Shown here: one piece after another, positions 1 through 8,179 of the stretch
How the letters are laid out: every line of letters begins with the position of its first letter
Numbering within the stretch: the stretch's first letter is position 1
Assembly: GCF_011038885.2 (NCBI RefSeq)
Contig: NZ_CP064952.1
Span: 2,170,001-2,234,000 of the forward strand
Direction: 5' to 3'
Source of the DNA: Schaalia sp. ZJ405
GTDB lineage: Bacteria; Actinomycetota; Actinomycetes; Actinomycetales; Actinomycetaceae
Length of the DNA: 64,000 nt
Notes under the pieces: model-generated
Database searches by the model: none
Seen by the model: only the letters and a program-made list of their open reading frames with translations
Told to the model about the DNA's origin: nothing
Program-made: the position numbers and the translations under genes

Positions 1-370
1 GTCGTACGTGGTAACCACCGTAGCGCGGACAACGCAAACGGCACCTGGGCTCCAACAACGCTGCTGTTCAGGCCGTGGTGAATGAACTTCATCCATGTAG
101 TTTGTACCAAACCGTTGTGCAACAAGCTAACTAGGGGTACCGTGTACATAATAGACAGGATGCAATCGTGTCAAGCAGGAAGCGGGTGACGTACGGTGCT
201 TGCTGTAGGTTCTGTAGCTTTGCTACTCGTTCCAGGATATTTTGCCCCGACGCACGTAAAAGCGAGGAACGGGGTTGTGCTCAACCTCTGACCTGAGAAG
301 CTCGCAATGGAAGATATATCGAAAAAGTAAAGGCCTCAAGAAGCACGAATACTAGTCGAGGAAGATTAAG
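1..370. other. left-edge intergenic stretch
   Basis: A short open frame enters from the left edge and stops with TGA at 79-81. It could be the end of an upstream gene but is too short to identify. The rest, to the surface-protein start at 371, shows no gene. It is A/T-richer than the housekeeping regions and must hold the promoter of the surface-protein gene, but I cannot point to convincing -35 and -10 boxes. Confidence 0.4.
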
Positions 371-2632
371 GTGTTTCGTCAACTGATCGATGAAAAAGTA
401 TTAGCCTCGGTGATGACCTTCTTTCTCATTGGAACAGGTTTGTTGATGAACCCGATTTCGGTTCATGCAGCGGAAGATCCCGGCCCGGATTATGAATGGG
501 AGGTACAGGAGAACGTAGAAACTGGTCCCGATCTCGTCCGGCAGTTTCGGTTTGAGAAGAAGCTGGACATGACTAATGCCCCCAACAGAACGAGGGTGCC
601 TAAACTCTCCGTTCCCTTTGTTCTCAGTGAGATACCGCAGGGCAAGGAAGAAGAATACGGCATCGGAAAATCTATTGGTGCGGGACAGGGTTATTCTATC
701 CAAAAGGGTGAATTTAATTCAGGAAGCGAAGCGGAGTGGGAAGTCGTCAACTTCAATCCGGATGATGCTTATGATGAGAAGCTGACCGATTTGCTGGATA
801 ATGATCCAGATAACGGGGCCGACATATTGGAGCGCGGTATCAAGTATAACTGGGGTGGGCTGAGGTCCAGTGATCATATTCAGACCGCACAGGCAGGCTA
901 TAACTTCTACAAACCTGGAGACGAGGCTTATTATACTGATGACGAGCGGAACGGCTGGCCAAAGGACACTATGGCGTGGCGCTGCTTCTATGAAGGTGGA
1001 GAAAGAGCAGGGTCTTTCGATGACGGTTGTCAGTCTCTAATAGACTACTCTTTCGATAGTTTCCGCTATGATGAGGCCTATAATTTAAGGGCATATCCAC
1101 TCACCTATTATGCAAGCTCTGTACAAAGAACTTTGTTCACCCATAAGGATATTAATGCGGACGGAACTATCAATTCAGTATCCAAGTCTTTATGGCGCCC
1201 CAAACCCGCCAGGGGAGGAGATTTTGAGAATAATGCAACCGATATGGAAGCGGTAAGGGAGGCTTTCAAGAGAGATTTTCTTCAGGATGACATTCCGACA
1301 TTTACGGAACTTACCCCTAAATTGAAGGCTAACTATACTGCGCCTGATGGATCTGAAGTCGACTATGGAATTAGGAGATACATCCTCCGAGAAGGGAAGC
1401 CTACCGGGGAGGATGCTGACCTCATTGCCTCTAATCACGAGATCAAGATCGTTGATATAGTAGGTTTCAACGATGATTTCATGATCTTTAACTCCGTGGA
1501 AGAAGCGGATGCCTACTACGCAAAGATGGGGCCGAAGAATTTTGGCTTATATTCGGTGCCAAGGAGCGCTATCAAACCTGTCACCTTTGTCAACACGTAC
1601 AAGCCTGAGATTTCTGTCAGCAAGGTAGATGAGAACGGCAATCCTCTTGAAGGAGCGGAATTAGCCATCACTCCTGAGGGCTCTCAAGAGGTAGTTGCAA
1701 GCTGGACCAGTGACAAGAAGGTTAAGTCTCTCAGACTTGACGAAGGTGACTACGTTCTTCAAGAGACAAGAGCTCCTGAGAACTATCAGACTCTTGCCGA
1801 ATTCGGCTTCCACGTAGATAAGGATGGGAAGATTAAAGCGGCAAAGCATGCGAATGTCACTGTGGATGGTTCTCAACTCACAGTAAAGAACGTCCTAGCA
1901 GTGGCAGCGCCGCACGATGATCCATCAACCGGCGGGCCAGACAACCCCGAGACTCCATCAACCGGCGGACCAGATAACCCTGATACTCCATCTACCGGTG
2001 GGCCAGGCAACCCCGAGACTCCATCAACCGGCGGGCCAGGCAACCCCGAGACTCCATCAACCGGCGGGCCAGATAACCCTGACACACCATCAAGCGGTGA
2101 TCCGGACAAACCCGACACCCCATCAAACGGTGGACCGGACAAACCCGACACCCCATCAACCGGCGGGCCAGGCAACCCCGAGACTCCATCAACCGGCGGG
2201 CCAGATAACCCTGACACACCATCAAGCGGTGATCCGGACAAACCCGACACACCATCAAACGGTGGACCGGACAACCCCGATACTCCATCTACCGGTGGAC
2301 CAGACAGCCCCAGCACTCCGCCGACCGGTGGACCGGACAAACCTGACACCCCATCAAACGGTGATCCGAATAAACCCAGCACTCCGCCAACCGGCGACCC
2401 CAACAAGCCCAACACCCCGCCAACCGGCGACCCCAACAAGCCCAACACCCCGCCAACCGGCGGACCACATAAGCCGAATAGTCCATCAAATAATCGGCCT
2501 AACAAGCCGGGCAATCGAACATTACCAGCGACGGGAGCGAACGGAGTTAATCTAGCGCTGTATGCAGGATTGATGACATTAGCAGGTGCATTGTTATTGG
2601 GACTCAGAGCATTAAAGGGGCGCAAAGAATAA
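371..2632 (+). CDS. LPXTG cell-wall-anchored surface protein, Cna_B domain, Pro-rich repeat stalk
   Basis: A 753-residue secreted protein expected to be linked to peptidoglycan by a sortase. The GTG start gives a signal peptide (about residues 1-33, ending VHA-A). Residues about 34-410 are a large unrecognised N-terminal region, probably the exposed functional part. A Cna_B/collagen-adhesin-type domain lies at about 414-506 (VSKVDENGNPLEGAEL, ending VDGSQLTVKN). A stalk of 18 eleven-residue repeats of the type PSTGGPDNPDT covers 518-715. It ends with a sorting signal: LPATG at 718-722, a hydrophobic helix and the basic tail KGRKE. No sortase gene lies beside it, so it is not part of a classical pilus cluster. 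It is likely an adhesin, but the ligand cannot be inferred. Codon use is more A/T-rich than in neighbouring housekeeping genes, and with mobile-element debris directly downstream this suggests acquired DNA. Confidence 0.9.
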   Translation: MFRQLIDEKVLASVMTFFLIGTGLLMNPISVHAAEDPGPDYEWEVQENVETGPDLVRQFRFEKKLDMTNAPNRTRVPKLSVPFVLSEIPQGKEEEYGIGKSIGAGQGYSIQKGEFNSGSEAEWEVVNFNPDDAYDEKLTDLLDNDPDNGADILERGIKYNWGGLRSSDHIQTAQAGYNFYKPGDEAYYTDDERNGWPKDTMAWRCFYEGGERAGSFDDGCQSLIDYSFDSFRYDEAYNLRAYPLTYYASSVQRTLFTHKDINADGTINSVSKSLWRPKPARGGDFENNATDMEAVREAFKRDFLQDDIPTFTELTPKLKANYTAPDGSEVDYGIRRYILREGKPTGEDADLIASNHEIKIVDIVGFNDDFMIFNSVEEADAYYAKMGPKNFGLYSVPRSAIKPVTFVNTYKPEISVSKVDENGNPLEGAELAITPEGSQEVVASWTSDKKVKSLRLDEGDYVLQETRAPENYQTLAEFGFHVDKDGKIKAAKHANVTVDGSQLTVKNVLAVAAPHDDPSTGGPDNPETPSTGGPDNPDTPSTGGPGNPETPSTGGPGNPETPSTGGPDNPDTPSSGDPDKPDTPSNGGPDKPDTPSTGGPGNPETPSTGGPDNPDTPSSGDPDKPDTPSNGGPDNPDTPSTGGPDSPSTPPTGGPDKPDTPSNGDPNKPSTPPTGDPNKPNTPPTGDPNKPNTPPTGGPHKPNSPSNNRPNKPGNRTLPATGANGVNLALYAGLMTLAGALLLGLRALKGRKE
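1922..2515 (+). repeat. 18 x 33-bp in-frame tandem repeat in surface protein
   Basis: Eighteen consecutive 33-bp units encode PSTGGPDNPDT-type 11-mers. The early units are nearly identical and the last few have drifted (PPTGDPNKPNT, PSNNRPNKPGN). Units 4-7 and 8-11 form almost the same four-unit block, so the array has grown by block duplication. As 33 is a multiple of three, gain or loss of units changes stalk length without breaking the frame. Confidence 0.95.
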
Positions 2633-2639
2633 TGCGAGT

Positions 2640-2782
2640 TCGATCCATCGGGCCACAGCTGTAGGTGCCTCGTCGTGGTCGGTCCACTTTCTCCGGTCAT
2701 CAAACTCGGGTTTCAGGGTGGACCATGACGATTCAGACGTCGCATTATCGAAGCACCCTCCGGTACGCCCTACTGACTGGGT
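2640..2782 (-). pseudogene. IS3-family transposase C-terminal remnant
   Basis: The minus strand reads TQSVGRTGGCFDNATSESSW followed by STLKPEFDDRRKW, then AVARWIE. This is the end of an IS3-family integrase core (SxxRTGxCxDNAxxES with the catalytic Glu in the last part, then a Tyr/Trp-rich tail). Only about 48 codons remain. The upstream part is missing and is replaced, from about 2780, by an Abi-like sequence in another frame. It is non-functional debris. Confidence 0.7.
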
Positions 2783-2909
2783 AGGCGAAGCCTGACAGTC
2801 GGTAGTAACCGGTGCGTTCAATGAGGTCCCGGTAATCTGCGGCATCGGTCAGTCCACGCTGGACCAGGATGCTGACCTGTTCGTCCAGGCTTGTCCACGG
2901 CTTGACCAT
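2779..2909 (-). pseudogene. Abi_2 (AbiD/F-like) abortive-infection protein, N-terminal fragment
   Basis: From ATG at 2909 the minus strand encodes MVKPWTSLDEQVSILVQRGL, then an Asp/Ala-rich stretch and RTGYYRLSGFAYPVS. This matches the start of Abi_2 family proteins (K-P-x-T-S-x-x-E-Q-x-x-L-x-x-R-G-L, then GYYRLSGYxYPF). Similarity stops at about 2780, where the sequence turns into the IS3 transposase remnant. About 43 of an expected 300 or so residues survive. A purine-rich GAGGGTG lies upstream of the ATG. Intact Abi_2 proteins are linked to phage abortive infection; this copy cannot work. Confidence 0.65.
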
Positions 2910-2948
2910 CGACACACCCTCAGATACATGACGACCGGCTCTGACCAC

Positions 2949-3371
2949 ATCCGAAGATGCGGCGAGCCGGTACTGGTAAATTCAGGCTAGCACGAATGCT
3001 TCTTAGGGAGTCAAGAAGAACTCGAACCACCCCCAGTAGGTCCCTGACGCGCTCTGGGGTGTGGGGTCTGTTTGGTTGGGGGATTGCATTCTGGTGGAGA
3101 ATCTTTTTGTGCATACCGTGAAGTGTCCTCGGAATGGCATCCGAAGGGACACAAACTGTGAGGATACGGTTTACTGCCGCCCCATTGGGGCAGTACCCCG
3201 AAAGCATGTCTCCTGCGATCCACGGACCCGATGACACTCACCCTCGGAGAAAACGTGCTCATATCCCTTGACGCGGTTACCGAACATAGGTAGGAGTGAG
3301 ACTACTCCTCTATAGGAGCACCGGTTTTGTAGTACGAGCATATGCAGTCCACACCTACTGCGTGCTTTTCC
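2949..3371. other. non-coding stretch before the ISL3 element
   Basis: I see no convincing gene here. Short minus-strand open frames (for example about 3011-3262) have no recognisable family signature. It is probably decayed mobile-element DNA joining the Abi/IS3 chimera to the left end of the ISL3-type element. Confidence 0.4.
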
Positions 3372-4772
3372 GGCTCTTCGGATTTGGGTGGGGTCGAGGG
3401 CGTGAAAGGGGGGGGTGAAGGTGATTCATGCTTAGTGTGTGAATAGAAAGCCTGAATCGACCTTCACCGTGGCTGATCCTAGCGTGATTTTGCGTTGTGT
3501 GGTGAGTGTGAAAGATGTCCGGGTGCTGGGGTATTTCCGTGATGGCCCGGTCCAGGCCATTGTTATTGAACAATCATTGTCTGGGGTGGTGTGCCCGGCC
3601 TGTGGTGGACCAGCCCGGGTCAAAGACCGTCCCCGCGTGATGCTGGTTGATCTGCCGGTCTATGGCAGGCCGATGCGTCTTGTCTGGCGTAAACACCGTT
3701 TCACATGCCCGGACTTATCATGTGAACAGATGTCGTGGACAAGCACGGACAGGCGTATTGCTTCTTCTCGTTGCCGGATGACGACTCGGGCTGGGAAATG
3801 GGCGACTGAGCAGGTAGGCAAAGGTCGTACTGTCAGCGAGGTCGCACGTGAACTCGGCTGTGATTGGCACACGGTCAATGACACGGTCATGTTCTATGGT
3901 TCAGCCCTGTTGGAAGCTGACCGTAAGCGCGTGAACGTCACCGGGGCGGTCGGTCTTGATGAGACGAGTTTCGTGCGGCTGGCCCATCGCCGCACACAGT
4001 ACGTGACCACGGTCTGTGATGTGGAACATCACCAGATCATTGACATTGTCCCCTCGCGTACCTATGTTGATGTCGCCACATATCTGCACGCCCAACCACA
4101 AGCATGGAAAGACCATATCCGTTACGCAACTCTTGATATGAGCCCGACCTATCGGGCCGTCTATACCGTGGTCTTACCCAAAGCAACCCAAATCGCTGAC
4201 CACTTCCACGTGATCATGCTCGCGAACCGGGCTCTAGACGAGGTACGCCGACGAGTTCAACAAGAAACACTCTCACACCGCGGACGTAAACACGATCCCC
4301 TGTACCAAATCCGTAAAACCCTGACTCGAGCGCAAGAAACCCTCAACCAGGACACCAGTGAAAGACTGGCACACCTATTAGCCCTGGGAGACCCGAACGG
4401 GGAAGTCGCTATCGCCTACCGGATCAAGGAACAACTACGTGTTTTCTACCGTCTCAACAACAGCGACCAGGCTTACCGCGAACTCGACACACTGATCGAC
4501 ACCTGTCAAGCCAGACCCATGCCACCCGAAATCAAAAGACTTGGACGCACACTCAATCAGTGGAGATCCCAGATCATGGCCTACCACAAAGCACACCTGA
4601 CAAACTCGATCACCGAGACCATGAACAACCTCATCAAACGCACCAAACGAATCGGCTACGGCTTCACCAACTTCACCAACTACCGCATCCGCGTCCTGCT
4701 CTACGCCGGCAAACCCAACTGGAGAATCCTCAACACTATCTACCCCTAAACCCCACCCAAATCCGAAGAGCC
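3372..4772 (+). mobile_element. ISL3-family insertion sequence (about 1.4 kb)
   Basis: Perfect 22-bp terminal inverted repeats starting GGCTCTTCGGATTTGG lie at 3372-3393 and, inverted, at 4751-4772. Imperfect pairing continues a few bases outside. They enclose one intact transposase gene. GGCTCTTC-type ends and a single zinc-ribbon/DDE transposase are typical of ISL3. I found no clear 8-bp target duplication: the flanks GCTTTTCC and ACAAAAGA differ, so a rearrangement may have removed it. The element ends about 70 bp from the 3' end of tRNA-Gly. Confidence 0.88.
3439..4749 (+). CDS. ISL3-family transposase
   Basis: A 436-residue DDE transposase, full length for ISL3. An N-terminal zinc ribbon has the pattern C-P-x-C near residues 52-55 and a second cysteine set near 90-97 (FTCPDLSC). 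A helix-turn-helix follows (VSEVARELGCDWHTVND). The DDE core shows GLDETSF, then TLDMSPTYR, and ADHFHVIMLANRALD. The C-terminal helical end contains NSITETMNNLIKRTKRIGYG. The start is GTG at 3439, inside the left part of the element, with an 8-G run at 3408-3415 just upstream. The frame is intact, so the element may still be mobile. Confidence 0.93.
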   Translation: MNRKPESTFTVADPSVILRCVVSVKDVRVLGYFRDGPVQAIVIEQSLSGVVCPACGGPARVKDRPRVMLVDLPVYGRPMRLVWRKHRFTCPDLSCEQMSWTSTDRRIASSRCRMTTRAGKWATEQVGKGRTVSEVARELGCDWHTVNDTVMFYGSALLEADRKRVNVTGAVGLDETSFVRLAHRRTQYVTTVCDVEHHQIIDIVPSRTYVDVATYLHAQPQAWKDHIRYATLDMSPTYRAVYTVVLPKATQIADHFHVIMLANRALDEVRRRVQQETLSHRGRKHDPLYQIRKTLTRAQETLNQDTSERLAHLLALGDPNGEVAIAYRIKEQLRVFYRLNNSDQAYRELDTLIDTCQARPMPPEIKRLGRTLNQWRSQIMAYHKAHLTNSITETMNNLIKRTKRIGYGFTNFTNYRIRVLLYAGKPNWRILNTIYP

Positions 4773-4840
4773 ACAAAAGATGCAAATGTCTCGCGTCTGT
4801 CACACAACAACCCAGACGTGAAGATTGCAAGGGGTATGCC

Positions 4841-4914
4841 TGGAGCGGGCGACGGGAATCGAACCCGCCTCTGAAGCTTGGGAAGCTTCCATTCTACCGA
4901 TGAACTACGCCCGC
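4841..4914 (-). tRNA. tRNA-Gly (CCC)
   Basis: The minus strand folds as a complete cloverleaf. The acceptor is GCGGGCG with CGCCCGC, the D-arm is GTTC-ATCGGTA-GAAT, the anticodon stem is GAAGC/GCTTC with loop TTCCCAA (anticodon CCC), and the T-arm is CGGGTTCGATTCCCG. The discriminator is T and CCA is encoded. Its neighbour on the + strand side is the ISL3 element, consistent with tRNA-proximal integration of mobile DNA. Confidence 0.95.
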
Positions 4915-5079
4915 ATCGGTCGGAGTGCTCAAGCTTAACAACCCTGAGAGTTGCTCAATGCCTCAGCATCCGAGGACCATCCGATCATAACTGGCCAGCC
5001 AGCGATAGTCCAACGGCAGCCCCGACACAAGGACAAACACAAGCACAAATACAGGTGCAAACACGCTCATCCCCGACTT

Positions 5080-5115
5080 CCGGTTCGGGGGCGTCAAAAG
5101 ACGACCCCGAACCGG
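5080..5115. terminator. strong hairpin, possible terminator
   Basis: Two 16-nt arms (CCGGTTCGGGGGCGTC and GACGACCCCGAACCGG) pair with one mismatch around an AAAA loop. No U-run follows on either strand. It lies between the LAxTG fragment and tRNA-Gly, and may end minus-strand transcripts. Confidence 0.45.
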
Positions 5116-5141
5116 TCCGTCCAAAGCTCACCGTTTGGTAA

Positions 5142-5336
5142 TCAGCCTCGATGAGTCGAGCGATCCAGGATCCGCGCGAGCGAGCGGTTGAGCGAAAGCA
5201 TGCGCATTCCCCGGGCACCTAGCCCCAGCATTGCGCAGCCGGCGGCTGCGAGCATAACGGCAGTCGATTGAGCACCGGTGGATGCCAGCGGCCGTCGCAC
5301 GCAAACGATCCGCGTCCCACGCTTGCGCGGGGACAA
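5142..5336 (-). pseudogene. C-terminal sorting-signal fragment of a surface protein (LAxTG)
   Basis: A 64-codon minus-strand frame contains RPLASTGAQSTAVMLAAAG, a further hydrophobic stretch and basic residues (GARGMRM). This is the layout of a sortase sorting signal of the LAxTG type used by many actinobacteria. There is no signal peptide or ectodomain, so it looks like the surviving tail of a deleted wall-anchored protein. It could be a chance hydrophobic frame, but the motif order (LAxTG, helix, Arg) argues for a real remnant. Confidence 0.4.
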
Positions 5337-5396
5337 CTAGTGGGTATGAAAACCTCCGATAGCCATTGGCTAACGGGGTTTATGAAACGGGCAAGG

Positions 5397-5693
5397 TCAA
5401 GCGACGCTGGTGGCCTTGCGACGTAGCTTCTTCTGAGCCTTCTCCAAACGTCGGAACTGTGGAGCCCAATACGGATCCTCGGGAATTTCAGCACGCAACC
5501 GGTCCATGAGCTCATCAGGCAGAATCACATCACCGTCAATGAGCGGGTAGATCAGACCGACAAAGGCGTCGCCTGGGTCCATGTCATAACCCTGATCACT
5601 CATTACCACGTTGTCGTAGGGGTCGGGAACCTGGACAGCGTACACACGCAGATCGTTATAGAGCTTACGATATTCGACCATCTCATCTAGCAT
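5397..5693 (-). CDS. small conserved-looking protein of unknown function
   Basis: 98 residues starting MLDEMVEYRKLYNDLRVYAV. I choose ATG at 5693 because AGGAGG lies 8 nt upstream; a GTG 9 nt earlier overlaps that Shine-Dalgarno. The protein is acidic in the middle (GYDMDPGDAFVGLIYPLIDG) and basic at the end (LEKAQKKLRRKATSV). It has no membrane segment or signal peptide, and I do not recognise a domain. It stands alone, divergent from the Nudix gene, with about 250 bp between them. The good ribosome site and balanced composition make it likely to be a real gene. Confidence 0.6.
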   Translation of the reverse strand: MLDEMVEYRKLYNDLRVYAVQVPDPYDNVVMSDQGYDMDPGDAFVGLIYPLIDGDVILPDELMDRLRAEIPEDPYWAPQFRRLEKAQKKLRRKATSVA

Positions 5694-5937
5694 GACGTTC
5701 ACCTCCTACGGTAATCCCGGGTGTACGACTCCGACTTCTCGTGCTCCTGCGTCGTTGTGGCGAATTCGTACAGTCATTGACACACCGTCAATCGTAGCCG
5801 GGAAGGAGCCAACGGACTCCCCGTATGGCATTGGTGATGTCACGTTATGTCCACGACTCATGAAATTCGTTTCGTGACCTGGCGTCCGAATCATCCCCGC
5901 TCACGCGGGGTCAAGACTCACATCTCCAGCCCACACG

Positions 5938-5943
5938 TACACT
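5938..5943 (+). promoter_or_regulatory. candidate -10 box of a leaderless Nudix transcript
   Basis: TACACT ends 7 nt before the GTG start at 5951 and no Shine-Dalgarno is present. This spacing would place the transcript start on the start codon, the arrangement of leaderless actinobacterial genes. I see no clear -35. Confidence 0.4.
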
Positions 5944-5950
5944 ATCGAAC

Positions 5951-6526
5951 GTGACTCCCCGACCCGTCATCGCCGCAGCCATCGTTGACAGCCTCGCCGC
6001 ACCCACTCATCTTCTGTGTGCCGCCCGCGCATACCCCGAGGAACTCCGCGGAAAATACGAACTACCCGGCGGCAAGATTGAAGACGGCGAAACCCCCGAA
6101 AATGCGCTGCGTCGCGAAATCCGCGAAGAACTCTCTATTGACCTCACTCTCGGTGATGAGGTGCTCACCAACAGCGGCGAATGGTGGCCGCTCATGAATG
6201 GTCGCCTCATGGGTGTGCGACTTGCCGAGATCGCGTTCACCACATCGGCCCCTCATCCGCATCGCGATTCCGTCATCAAATCCCACGGTCCTCGTACAGC
6301 GCACGAGAAAACTCTCCCCACTCACCACGTTCACTCACCCTCTCCATCCGACCCACGATCCCCGTCACACGCCCTCGCCGGACACCAGGTTCCGCGCCTG
6401 GGTGACTCACACATTGAACTGCGCTGGGTTCCCCTCGAATCCGCCGATACTCTCAATTGGATCGATGCGGATTTCGATATTATTCGACAGATTCAGGAAA
6501 TCTGCCGCGCTCGTCCTCGTCAATAA
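5951..6526 (+). CDS. Nudix hydrolase (MutT-like)
   Basis: 191 residues with a complete Nudix box near residues 42-64: G-K-I-E-D-G-E, then seven residues, then REIREEL. This binds Mg2+ and the diphosphate of a nucleoside-diphosphate derivative. The preceding KYELPGG is typical of MutT and CTP-pyrophosphohydrolase relatives. The family cleans up oxidised or damaged nucleotides or trims NDP-linked compounds; the substrate cannot be read from sequence. Unusually, about 50 His/Pro/Ser-rich residues (near 100-150) interrupt the usual compact 130-150-residue domain before the last conserved helix (WIDADFDIIRQIQ). The last codons (RARPRQ-stop) lie inside a copy of the GACGAGGACGAG element on the opposite strand. 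The GTG start has no leader. Confidence 0.85.
   Translation: MTPRPVIAAAIVDSLAAPTHLLCAARAYPEELRGKYELPGGKIEDGETPENALRREIREELSIDLTLGDEVLTNSGEWWPLMNGRLMGVRLAEIAFTTSAPHPHRDSVIKSHGPRTAHEKTLPTHHVHSPSPSDPRSPSHALAGHQVPRLGDSHIELRWVPLESADTLNWIDADFDIIRQIQEICRARPRQ
6509..6524 (-). repeat. GACGAGGACGAG element, copy 1 (over the Nudix stop codon)
   Basis: Reads ATTGACGAGGACGAGC on the minus strand. It supplies the last residues and part of the stop codon of the Nudix gene. Confidence 0.8.
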
Positions 6527-6627
6527 AAAGATCTGTGAAGGCGATTTTTCGGCGGAATCTCAACCCATTGGTAAAAACCCACCCGTTCCTCACGCCCTCT
6601 TTTTCACGACATCGGAACCAGATCTGT

Positions 6628-6633
6628 CACAAT
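6628..6633 (+). promoter_or_regulatory. candidate -10 box of a leaderless tetR transcript
   Basis: CACAAT (in TCACAAT) ends 6 nt before the ATG at 6640. No Shine-Dalgarno lies between, matching a leaderless start. The call is weak, since no -35 is clear. Confidence 0.3.
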
Positions 6634-6639
6634 GACGCT

Positions 6640-7332
6640 ATGCCGAAAATCATTGGAGATAACCTCGCCGACCATCGACAGATGACGCGCCGACTACTTT
6701 TCGATGCGCTGGGTGACTTGCTCGCAACGACGCCGTTCGATGCCATCACCATGTCACAGATCGCGAACCTTGCCGGAGTTGGCCGCACCTCCGTGTATAA
6801 CCACTTCCCCGACAAAGAAATCCTCCTGCTGGCCTACATGCGCGAAGTCACCGCCGAATTCACCGAGATGCTCACCGAAGCACTCGACAATGAACCCGAC
6901 GCCCTCGAGCAGATGCGTCTCTACCTTCGTGCCTACCTGGAACTCACCGCGAAATACCACGTGACCTCGGGAATGAATCTCCACCGCGAGATCTCCGCCG
7001 AGAATGCCAGTCACCTCGCCGATCACGCATCAATCGTTGGGCGTGTCCTCCTGGACATCCTGACCAAACTCATCGTCAACGGCCTCATTCCCCGGCAAAA
7101 CCCACACACGCTGGTCACGCTCATTCACTCAACCCTGTCCGGCCAACGCCTCCCCATAGAGCCGCGGGCCCGAGATGAACATATCGCCAACGTCCAGGCG
7201 TTCATCCTCCGAGGCATCGGAGTCGCACCCGAACTCGTCACCCCTGCCTCCCCCGGTGACACAGACGAGCCGGTGGCCTCCGATGACACCGGTTCACCTT
7301 CGGCGTTCCTGCGCTGCCCAGTACACGCCTGA
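6640..7332 (+). CDS. TetR/AcrR-family transcriptional regulator
   Basis: 230 residues from ATG at 6640 (MPKIIGDNLADHRQ). The N-terminal DNA-binding domain is clear: LFDALGDLLATTPFDAITMS, then QIANLAGVGRTSVYNHFPDK, the TetR helix-turn-helix with its diagnostic Y-x-H/Y-F-x-x-K. The remaining helices form a ligand/dimer domain; the last 35 residues are Ser/Asp/Pro-rich and probably disordered. I reject an upstream in-frame start at 6457 because it would lie inside the Nudix gene and adds no family sequence. It may control itself or the Nudix gene; no palindromic operator is obvious. Its ligand is unknown. Confidence 0.88.
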   Translation: MPKIIGDNLADHRQMTRRLLFDALGDLLATTPFDAITMSQIANLAGVGRTSVYNHFPDKEILLLAYMREVTAEFTEMLTEALDNEPDALEQMRLYLRAYLELTAKYHVTSGMNLHREISAENASHLADHASIVGRVLLDILTKLIVNGLIPRQNPHTLVTLIHSTLSGQRLPIEPRARDEHIANVQAFILRGIGVAPELVTPASPGDTDEPVASDDTGSPSAFLRCPVHA

Positions 7333-7715
7333 GCTCGGCCTTTCGCTCTGGTGACACAGACTCGGCGGACAACACCCTGACAGAGAATCTGCGGCGGTAG
7401 TGTGCTGTCGACGCCGGACCCGTTTCGATGCGGAAGGGATGTCGACCACAAGCACGCCCACCCATCGCGTGTACCCATCGCGTGTAGCCAGCCACATTTC
7501 GGCGAACACGCATCATTGGCGGAATAGACGCTGATCCGGCATCGTTGAGGGGAGTAACACGGCGTCGCTGACCATATGACTCATATGGGAAGCGCGCCCA
7601 CGGTGGTGACGTCCACACCTCGCGGACATCACCATCACGAGCTGTCACCCTCAACGCGGGTGACGCACCCACACATGTTCACGCTGGAAATCCGGCCAAC
7701 TGAAAGAGAGACCCC
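7333..7715. other. intergenic region between tetR and trx
   Basis: About 380 bp with no credible gene. It must hold the thioredoxin promoter. A GAAAGAGAG ribosome site lies just before the ATG at 7716, and I see no strong terminator after tetR. Confidence 0.4.
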
Positions 7716-8087
7716 ATGTCAACGATCGAGCTGACAAAGGACAATTTCGAAAAGACCGTCGCAGACAACCCGATCGTCCTCGTTGACTTCTGGGCCTCAT
7801 GGTGCGGTCCATGCCGTCAATTCGGTCCAATTTTTGAGGAATCCTCAAACACTCACGACGACATCGTCTTCGGCAAGATCGACACCGACGCCGAACAGGA
7901 ACTCGCAATGGCTGCGCAGATCTCATCGATCCCGACTCTCATGGCTTTCCGTGACGGCATCGCTGTGTTCCGCCAGTCCGGAGCACTGCCATCAGCTGCC
8001 CTTGAGGATCTCATCGGTCAGATCAAGAACCTCGACATGGATGATGTACGCAAGCAGATCGCCGAGCACGACGCTGCGCAAAGCTGA
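7716..8087 (+). CDS. trxA: thioredoxin
   Basis: 123 residues, a classical cytoplasmic thioredoxin. The redox-active WCGPC is at residues 29-33 within VLVDFWASWCGPCRQF. The cis-proline loop is in SSIPTLMAFRDG, and the buried Asp precedes the active site (D24). Thioredoxin reduces protein disulfides using electrons from thioredoxin reductase, whose gene is not in this window. A GAAAGAGAG purine run precedes the ATG. The gene is monocistronic and ends in a strong terminator at 8106. The C-terminal extension (QIAEHDAAQS) is slightly longer than in E. coli TrxA. Confidence 0.95.
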   Translation: MSTIELTKDNFEKTVADNPIVLVDFWASWCGPCRQFGPIFEESSNTHDDIVFGKIDTDAEQELAMAAQISSIPTLMAFRDGIAVFRQSGALPSAALEDLIGQIKNLDMDDVRKQIAEHDAAQS

Positions 8088-8105
8088 GTTCTCATACCAC
8101 TTCGC

Positions 8106-8136
8106 GGGCCGCTGAGGTGCGATACCTCAGCGGCCC
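8106..8136 (+). terminator. intrinsic terminator of trx
   Basis: A perfect 13-bp stem (GGGCCGCTGAGGT with ACCTCAGCGGCCC) and 5-nt loop, 18 nt after the trx stop codon and followed by TTTG. Confidence 0.85.
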
Positions 8137-8179
8137 TTTGTCCTCTCTGAGATGTCCCGACATCTCCATAGGGATCTTT

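Noticed and set aside
1873..2703. A 276-codon minus-strand open frame
   Set aside because: It is the mirror of the Pro/Gly repeat array; GC-rich 33-bp repeats keep all frames open. It has no ribosome site or family.
3408..3415. 8-G run before the ISL3 transposase
   Set aside because: It lies outside the coding frame and is short. It may affect expression, but there is no sign that it is a switch.
5890..5915. CATCCCCGCTCACGCGGGG, like a type I-E CRISPR repeat
   Set aside because: Only a single copy, with no spacers and no cas genes. It is better read as a small GC hairpin.
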